NCBI GenBank assembly: GCA_021816625.1
Contig: JAKAXM010000015.1
Location: forward strand, 1-61,181
Direction of reading: 5' to 3'
From: Pseudomonadota bacterium
Lineage (GTDB): Bacteria; Pseudomonadota; Gammaproteobacteria; Acidiferrobacterales; Acidiferrobacteraceae
Length of the DNA: 61,181 bases
Shown here in pieces: positions 57,234 through 61,181 of the stretch. Numbering within the stretch: position 1 is the stretch's first letter; each line of letters opens with the position of its first letter. The notes under the pieces are model-generated. The model was not told the origin of the DNA. It ran no database searches and was given only the letters and a program-made list of their open reading frames with translations. The position numbers and the translations under genes are program-made.

Positions 57234-57940
57234 AAGCACGGTGCCGCACCGAGCACAGCGGCCGCGGCCCGTACCGCCCGAATTTCGGCCACCCCTGGCG
57301 CCCCCTGCCCCGCTGGGGGGCCGCAGCGGCGCTCCTCGCGCTCGGCGCCTGCGCGCGCCTGCCCACCCCGCTTGCGACCGGCCCCCGTGGACGGCCCCCG
57401 GCCCGCGCCTTGGGCGTCCTACACGAAGGCTGGCACACAGGGCTCGTGTTCCCAGTCCGTGAAATAACGGGCCCCCTGCAGAGCCTGCGGCCGTGGTTCC
57501 CACAGGCCACATGGGTGGCCATAGGCTGGGGCGAGCGCCCTTACTACATGGCCCGCCACCCGGGTTGGCTCACAGGTCTGCGCGCCCTGTTCCCGGCATC
57601 GAGCGTCCTCCATGTGCGCACATTCCTCATGGGTAACACGCGCAATCCCCCCGACATCGCCTGGTATCGTCTGCGCCCGCGGGACTGGCGCCGCCTGCGC
57701 CGCTTTCTCGACCAAAGCCTTGCCACGATGCCTCATGGACCGCTTCTGCCCGTAGCAGGGCAAAGGCGGCGCGGCTGGTTCTTTGCCTCCCGCATGACCT
57801 ATGACGCCTTACATACCTGTAATACCTGGACGGTCCAAGCCTTGCATGCCGCCGGGCTTCCGGTCCACAGCATAGGGGTGATATTCGCAGGCCAGATCGA
57901 GATCAAGGGCGCGACCCTGCGCCGCCATTCATTTCCATAG
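57230..57940 (+). CDS. DUF2459-family lipoprotein
   Basis: A 236-residue protein from the TTG at 57230, which overlaps the MFS stop. After about 30 basic residues there is a hydrophobic stretch ending in the lipobox LGAC. The mature part shows LGVLHEGWHTGLVFPVREI, WVAIGWGERPYYM, FASRMTYDALHTCNTWTVQAL and GVIFAGQI, which match the DUF2459 pattern. Its function is unknown. The frame extends upstream to 56828, but that part lies inside the MFS gene in another frame. Confidence 0.75.
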   Translation: MKARCRTEHSGRGPYRPNFGHPWRPLPRWGAAAALLALGACARLPTPLATGPRGRPPARALGVLHEGWHTGLVFPVREITGPLQSLRPWFPQATWVAIGWGERPYYMARHPGWLTGLRALFPASSVLHVRTFLMGNTRNPPDIAWYRLRPRDWRRLRRFLDQSLATMPHGPLLPVAGQRRRGWFFASRMTYDALHTCNTWTVQALHAAGLPVHSIGVIFAGQIEIKGATLRRHSFP

Positions 57941-58388
57941 ATATCGTCTGTTCCCACAGACCTGCCGAGACGTTCGCTGCAAGGAGCGGCCCGCCCCGAC
58001 GGGCCCACCATGGCTTGGGGCGGCGGCGACCGTCCTAGACTAGTGCCGAACGCGGGCTTTGGAATCGGACTGGCGGTGTCTCGACCGGGCAAAGCGCATA
58101 TTCGTCCCGACCGGGATCGTGCCTTGATGAGACGATCGATGGGCAAGGGCTGCGACGAAGTCGGACGACCGGGCTTGACGAATAACCCATAATCGCCTAA
58201 TTATGGGAAGACTAGGGCTACCGGCACCGCGGCGCTTCTGGTCTGACCGGGCCGCTGAATGTCTGCGCCCAGCGGGCCCGCCGAGCACCGGTTCGTAGCC
58301 AAGACCCGAGACAAGCAGGCCCTGCGGAGAACGCCCACAGTCCGGGCCGCTCGCGCAGCCACTCCCCCCCGTCGAGACGAGACTTGCC
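57941..58388. other. 448-bp gap before the EAL gene: promoter, palindrome and structured leader
   Basis: No gene is visible. The left part shows nothing. At 58175-58207 there is a promoter with a palindrome (separate entry). In the leader, GGCTAC (58216-58221) and GTAGCC (58295-58300) can close a domain containing GCGGC (58229-58233)/GCCGC (58251-58255) and GCCC (58267-58270)/GGGC (58274-58277) hairpins. Confidence 0.5.
58175..58207 (+). promoter_or_regulatory. Promoter with overlapping perfect palindrome before the EAL gene
   Basis: TTGACG (58175-58180) is a near-consensus -35 box; 18 bp on, AATTAT (58199-58204) is a fair -10. A perfect inverted repeat CCCATAAT-CGCCTA-ATTATGGG (58186-58207) lies in the spacer and over the -10, where a repressor could block RNA polymerase. 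It is an AT-rich island in GC-rich DNA. The leader to the EAL start would be about 178 nt. Confidence 0.5.
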
Positions 58389-60449
58389 ATGCAGGATAAG
58401 ACCGATCCCTACGGCCCTACGGCAAGCGAAATTCTCAGTCCGATCCGTGCCACCGGCGCGGCATTCGCACAGGATCTTGCGCAGGCCTTCTATGACGGGT
58501 TGCGCGCCCACGCCGGACCCGACGATGTCGTAAACCATATCGACCGCGCCGATTTCTGGCGAATCCAGGGACACAACCCCATCGGCTCTATCCTGGATCC
58601 GGGACTAAAACCTCACATGCTGCGCAACAACGCGGTGGAAGCGGGTCGCGGACTGGCTTTCATAGGCATAGAAAGCGCGGCATTGATCACGTCATTCGAC
58701 CGGCTGCTGCAACTCGTATCCCAACGCATCGCCGAACTGCCGGCGGCAGAAGACGGCCACGCCGGCCTTCGACAACTGCTTACCGCCCGGTTGGTCGCCA
58801 TCTTGAGCGGCTTCGTGGCAGGTCAGCGGCAGATCCTGAAAGAACACCAACACGCCGTCGCTGCCGTCATACGGCTAGTCGAGACATCGACAAGCTTAAG
58901 CAACGTGGCCCATGCCCTCCTGGATATACTGGTAAGCCTTTCCGGCATGGCCGCGGCGACCATCGCCCGCCCGGACGCCAACGGCGTATTCCATTACGAG
59001 GCGATCGCCGGCAAGACACGCAGCACCCACAACGGCGCCGATATTGTCGGTGATCTAACCCCACGCCTGCGTGAGGGGAGCGAGGATTTGATCAGCCGCG
59101 CCTGGCGGTCCGGGCACACTCAGTGCTGCTTCCTGATTGCCGCCGACCCGACGCTTGCGCCATGGCACACCCTAGCCGCGGAACTCGGTTATGCGTCCTG
59201 CGCCGCGATTCCTGTCCTCGGTACCGACGGTAAACCCCAGAGTGTGTTGTCTCTCTATCATGAGGCGCCCGGCTATTTCCTAACCCCGGATCGGACAGTG
59301 CTGCTCGACCGCCTGCGCTCACTCCTAAGTGCCACGCTCCGTCAGCTCAGCACCGGCGGCTCAAGTGTCCTGCAGGGCACACGCCTCGACTACCGGGAGC
59401 GGCTCGCACAAGGCGATCTCGTGCTGCTCTACCAACCCGTCATCGACTTGCGAAACGGGCGCCTGTGTAAAGTCGAAGCGCTCGCGCGTCTGCGCACGAG
59501 CGACGGCGCGCTCGTGCCGCCTGCCGATTTCCTGGGGACCTTCGACCCACGTGAACTGCGCCAGCTATTTACCATCGGCCTGCGCCAAGCGCTCACCGAT
59601 CTCCGGCAATGGGAGCAGGAAGGGCTTGTGACATCAGTCTCGGTCAATCTACCCCCACAGGCCTTTTCGGACCCCGAATACGCCGAGATCGCCCGGGCAG
59701 CCCTAAGCGCCCATCCCATAGATCCCCGCCGCCTGACTATGGAACTGCTCGAAACCACCGAGATAGAGGCAAGGCGCGACCCGGTCGCGGCCCTCTCGCA
59801 CTGGCGCGCCCTTGGCATCCGGCTTGCCCAGGACGACCTGGGATCCGGCTACAGCTCGCTACTGCGCATGGAGCGACTGGCCGTAGACGAGGTCAAGATC
59901 GACCAGGGACTGGTGCGCTCCGCCGCCCATAACCCGCGCCGGGCCCTACACTTTATCTACCACCTAACCCGCCTGCTCCACGATCTGGGTATCTCGGTGG
60001 TCGTCGAAGGCCTCGAAACCGTGGGTCTGATCGAGGCCGCCGCCGTCCTTGGCGCCGATGCCGGACAAGGCTACGCGGTCAGCCGGCCTATTAAAGCCAC
60101 GGCCTTGCGCCCCTGGGCGCAGGCCTTTCGGTTCACGGCCTGTCACGAGGGGCCGACTACGGCCTTGGGGGCCTACGCGACTTTGCTGCTCCATGACACC
60201 CTCGTCGGCCTGCTCGAGGCGCGCTCCGAACTCCCGAAACCCGCCATATCGGAACCCGCCGCCCTGGCCGCCTATATCGGCACGAGCCGGTTTCAGGGCA
60301 CGACCCTCGAAGAGGCCTTCAAGACATGGCAGGCGGTCGCCACCCAGGGCGTCAACAGCCCAAGCTACCAGGTTGCGCGCAGCGCGGTGGAAAACGCGCT
60401 CTGCGAGCAGATCCAAAGGGAAGAAACATCGGCAGGAACAGGTGGATAG
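58389..60449 (+). CDS. Globin-like / GAF / EAL cyclic-di-GMP phosphodiesterase
   Basis: A 686-residue cytoplasmic signalling protein. Residues about 10-155 resemble the all-helical globin-coupled sensor, though the expected proximal-His segment reads AGRGLAFIGI, with Leu89 where His is usual. Residues about 160-320 look like a GAF domain. The EAL domain (about 331-575) has every catalytic landmark: E363-A-L, N420, the acidic ELLETTE motif, DDLGSGYSSL at 482, K503, E540 and Q560, so hydrolysis of c-di-GMP is expected. A C-terminal helical extension (about 585-680) is unrecognised. The Shine-Dalgarno is weak. It may control the EPS pathways through c-di-GMP. Confidence 0.85.
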   Translation: MQDKTDPYGPTASEILSPIRATGAAFAQDLAQAFYDGLRAHAGPDDVVNHIDRADFWRIQGHNPIGSILDPGLKPHMLRNNAVEAGRGLAFIGIESAALITSFDRLLQLVSQRIAELPAAEDGHAGLRQLLTARLVAILSGFVAGQRQILKEHQHAVAAVIRLVETSTSLSNVAHALLDILVSLSGMAAATIARPDANGVFHYEAIAGKTRSTHNGADIVGDLTPRLREGSEDLISRAWRSGHTQCCFLIAADPTLAPWHTLAAELGYASCAAIPVLGTDGKPQSVLSLYHEAPGYFLTPDRTVLLDRLRSLLSATLRQLSTGGSSVLQGTRLDYRERLAQGDLVLLYQPVIDLRNGRLCKVEALARLRTSDGALVPPADFLGTFDPRELRQLFTIGLRQALTDLRQWEQEGLVTSVSVNLPPQAFSDPEYAEIARAALSAHPIDPRRLTMELLETTEIEARRDPVAALSHWRALGIRLAQDDLGSGYSSLLRMERLAVDEVKIDQGLVRSAAHNPRRALHFIYHLTRLLHDLGISVVVEGLETVGLIEAAAVLGADAGQGYAVSRPIKATALRPWAQAFRFTACHEGPTTALGAYATLLLHDTLVGLLEARSELPKPAISEPAALAAYIGTSRFQGTTLEEAFKTWQAVATQGVNSPSYQVARSAVENALCEQIQREETSAGTGG

Positions 60450-60629
60450 CGGCACACTGCCCGCGCGCCTCCGATTTTGCCACGATCAGGTCATATTCCG
60501 ACGGCATAGTCAGGGCCCAGGGACGATACTTGGCGCAGGGATGCGCGGCGGCTGCGCCACGCCGGTTTTGTATCCAGCGTCCATGGGGCCGGATAGGCCC
60601 TTGCCATCACGCGGGCGATACCGCCCTCC

Positions 60630-61181
60630 TTAAGAGGGTAGCTCGATGTGACCTAAGGCAAAATCGGCGTCCGCCTCCTCCTGGTAGGGAATGAGGCCCA
60701 GGCACGGGGCCGCCAGATAGTCGTGCAAACCTTCCACGGTCCCGGCCGCAAGCGTGGGCGCAAGGTGGCTCCCGATCCACCCGGCCACCGTGAGACCGCG
60801 GGCCACGATGGCTTCGTAGGTAAGCAGGGCATGGTTGATGGCCCCTAGCCGCAACCCCACTACGAGCACTACCGGGAGTTTGAGCAGGGACGCGAAATCG
60901 GCAAAGGTCTGCGTCGGCGTGAGCGGAACCAGGAATCCCCCCGCACCCTCTACGACTACGCGATCGACGGCCGCCGCGGCGTCCCGCACAAAGCGTGCCG
61001 CAGCGTGAAGATCAATCGCACACCCGGCCTCATAAGCCGCAAAATGAGGGGCAATGGCCGGCGCGAACGTGTACAGCGTGCATTCGCTGACGGCCCGCTC
61101 CGGGACACTTGCGCGGCGCAAGGCCTCGACATCCTCCCAGACCCCTCCGGGCATGACGCCGGAGACGATGGGCTTAAGGCC
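60630..61181 (-). CDS. bioD: Dethiobiotin synthetase (partial, 5' end beyond window)
   Basis: The last 183 residues of a P-loop ligase of biotin synthesis. The frame continues to the edge (GLKPIVSG, the segment after the P-loop) and includes VVVEGAGGFLVPL and the nucleotide-site end GLIPYQ. It closes the ureido ring of dethiobiotin using ATP and CO2. An internal ATG at 61154 is not the start. The 180 bp between the EAL gene and this one (60450-60629) are convergent and show no clear terminator. Confidence 0.93.
   Translation of the reverse strand, partial: GLKPIVSGVMPGGVWEDVEALRRASVPERAVSECTLYTFAPAIAPHFAAYEAGCAIDLHAAARFVRDAAAAVDRVVVEGAGGFLVPLTPTQTFADFASLLKLPVVLVVGLRLGAINHALLTYEAIVARGLTVAGWIGSHLAPTLAAGTVEGLHDYLAAPCLGLIPYQEEADADFALGHIELPS

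Overview
The window looks like chromosomal DNA from a high-GC gammaproteobacterium. It shows three classic gammaproteobacterial gene neighbourhoods: trxB / ftsK-lolA-rarA, the gyrA-serC-pheA-hisC-tyrA-aroA-cmk-rpsA-ihfB-lapAB-pyrF block, and mfd with a csiV-like gene nearby. A sulfur-carrier-like DsrE protein and a large exopolysaccharide (EPS) locus of the kind associated with exosortases fit an environmental, perhaps sulfur-oxidising, acidophile such as Acidiferrobacter. That genus guess is inference only. I see no tRNA, rRNA, CRISPR array, insertion sequence or prophage.

Region 1 (1-14538, all minus strand) is an EPS locus of the exosortase-associated type. In transcription order it encodes an initiating sugar-phosphate transferase, a Wza-like export lipoprotein, a Wzz-like chain-length protein, a CpsD-like P-loop protein with a degenerate nucleotide-binding loop, an outer-membrane beta-barrel protein, an ExeA-like ATPase, and then a decoration module: an asparagine-synthase-type amidotransferase, an AMP-forming acyl ligase, an acyl carrier protein, an NAD-synthetase-like enzyme and a hexapeptide acyltransferase. 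A Wzx flippase and an O-antigen ligase/polymerase cut by the left edge follow. Most glycosyltransferases, and any exosortase, must lie beyond position 1.

Region 2 (14716-32369) is mostly housekeeping. It holds rarA-lolA-ftsK, alanine dehydrogenase, thioredoxin reductase with an Smr-domain protein, a fused ispDF, a divergent carD/mfd pair, a glutaredoxin-like protein, peptide deformylase, a csiV-like gene, an operon of dsrE-like, hpt and a methylthioinosine/purine phosphorylase, then galU. A small secreted CHRD-like protein follows; its only good Shine-Dalgarno is separated from the start codon by a foldable 46-nt stem-loop.

Region 3 (32463-54806) is about 22 kb of nearly uninterrupted minus-strand genes, many overlapping by 4 bp. 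Transcription runs gyrA, serC, serA, pheA, hisC, tyrA, aroA, cmk, rpsA, ihfB, terminator, lapA, lapB, pyrF, hldE (kinase part), hldD, manC, then a small O-antigen-like group (epimerase, GT2, WbpL-like, WbpM-like). DNA topology, serine and aromatic amino acid synthesis, translation, LPS assembly control and sugar-nucleotide synthesis are thus chained together.

Region 4 (54807-61181) is looser: a zinc-ribbon protein, an MFS transporter with a DUF2459 lipoprotein, a globin-like/GAF/EAL cyclic-di-GMP phosphodiesterase behind a promoter with a perfect palindrome, and the 3' part of bioD cut by the right edge. Several start codons were moved inward from the longest open frame on the basis of ribosome-binding sites, homology and overlap with neighbours.
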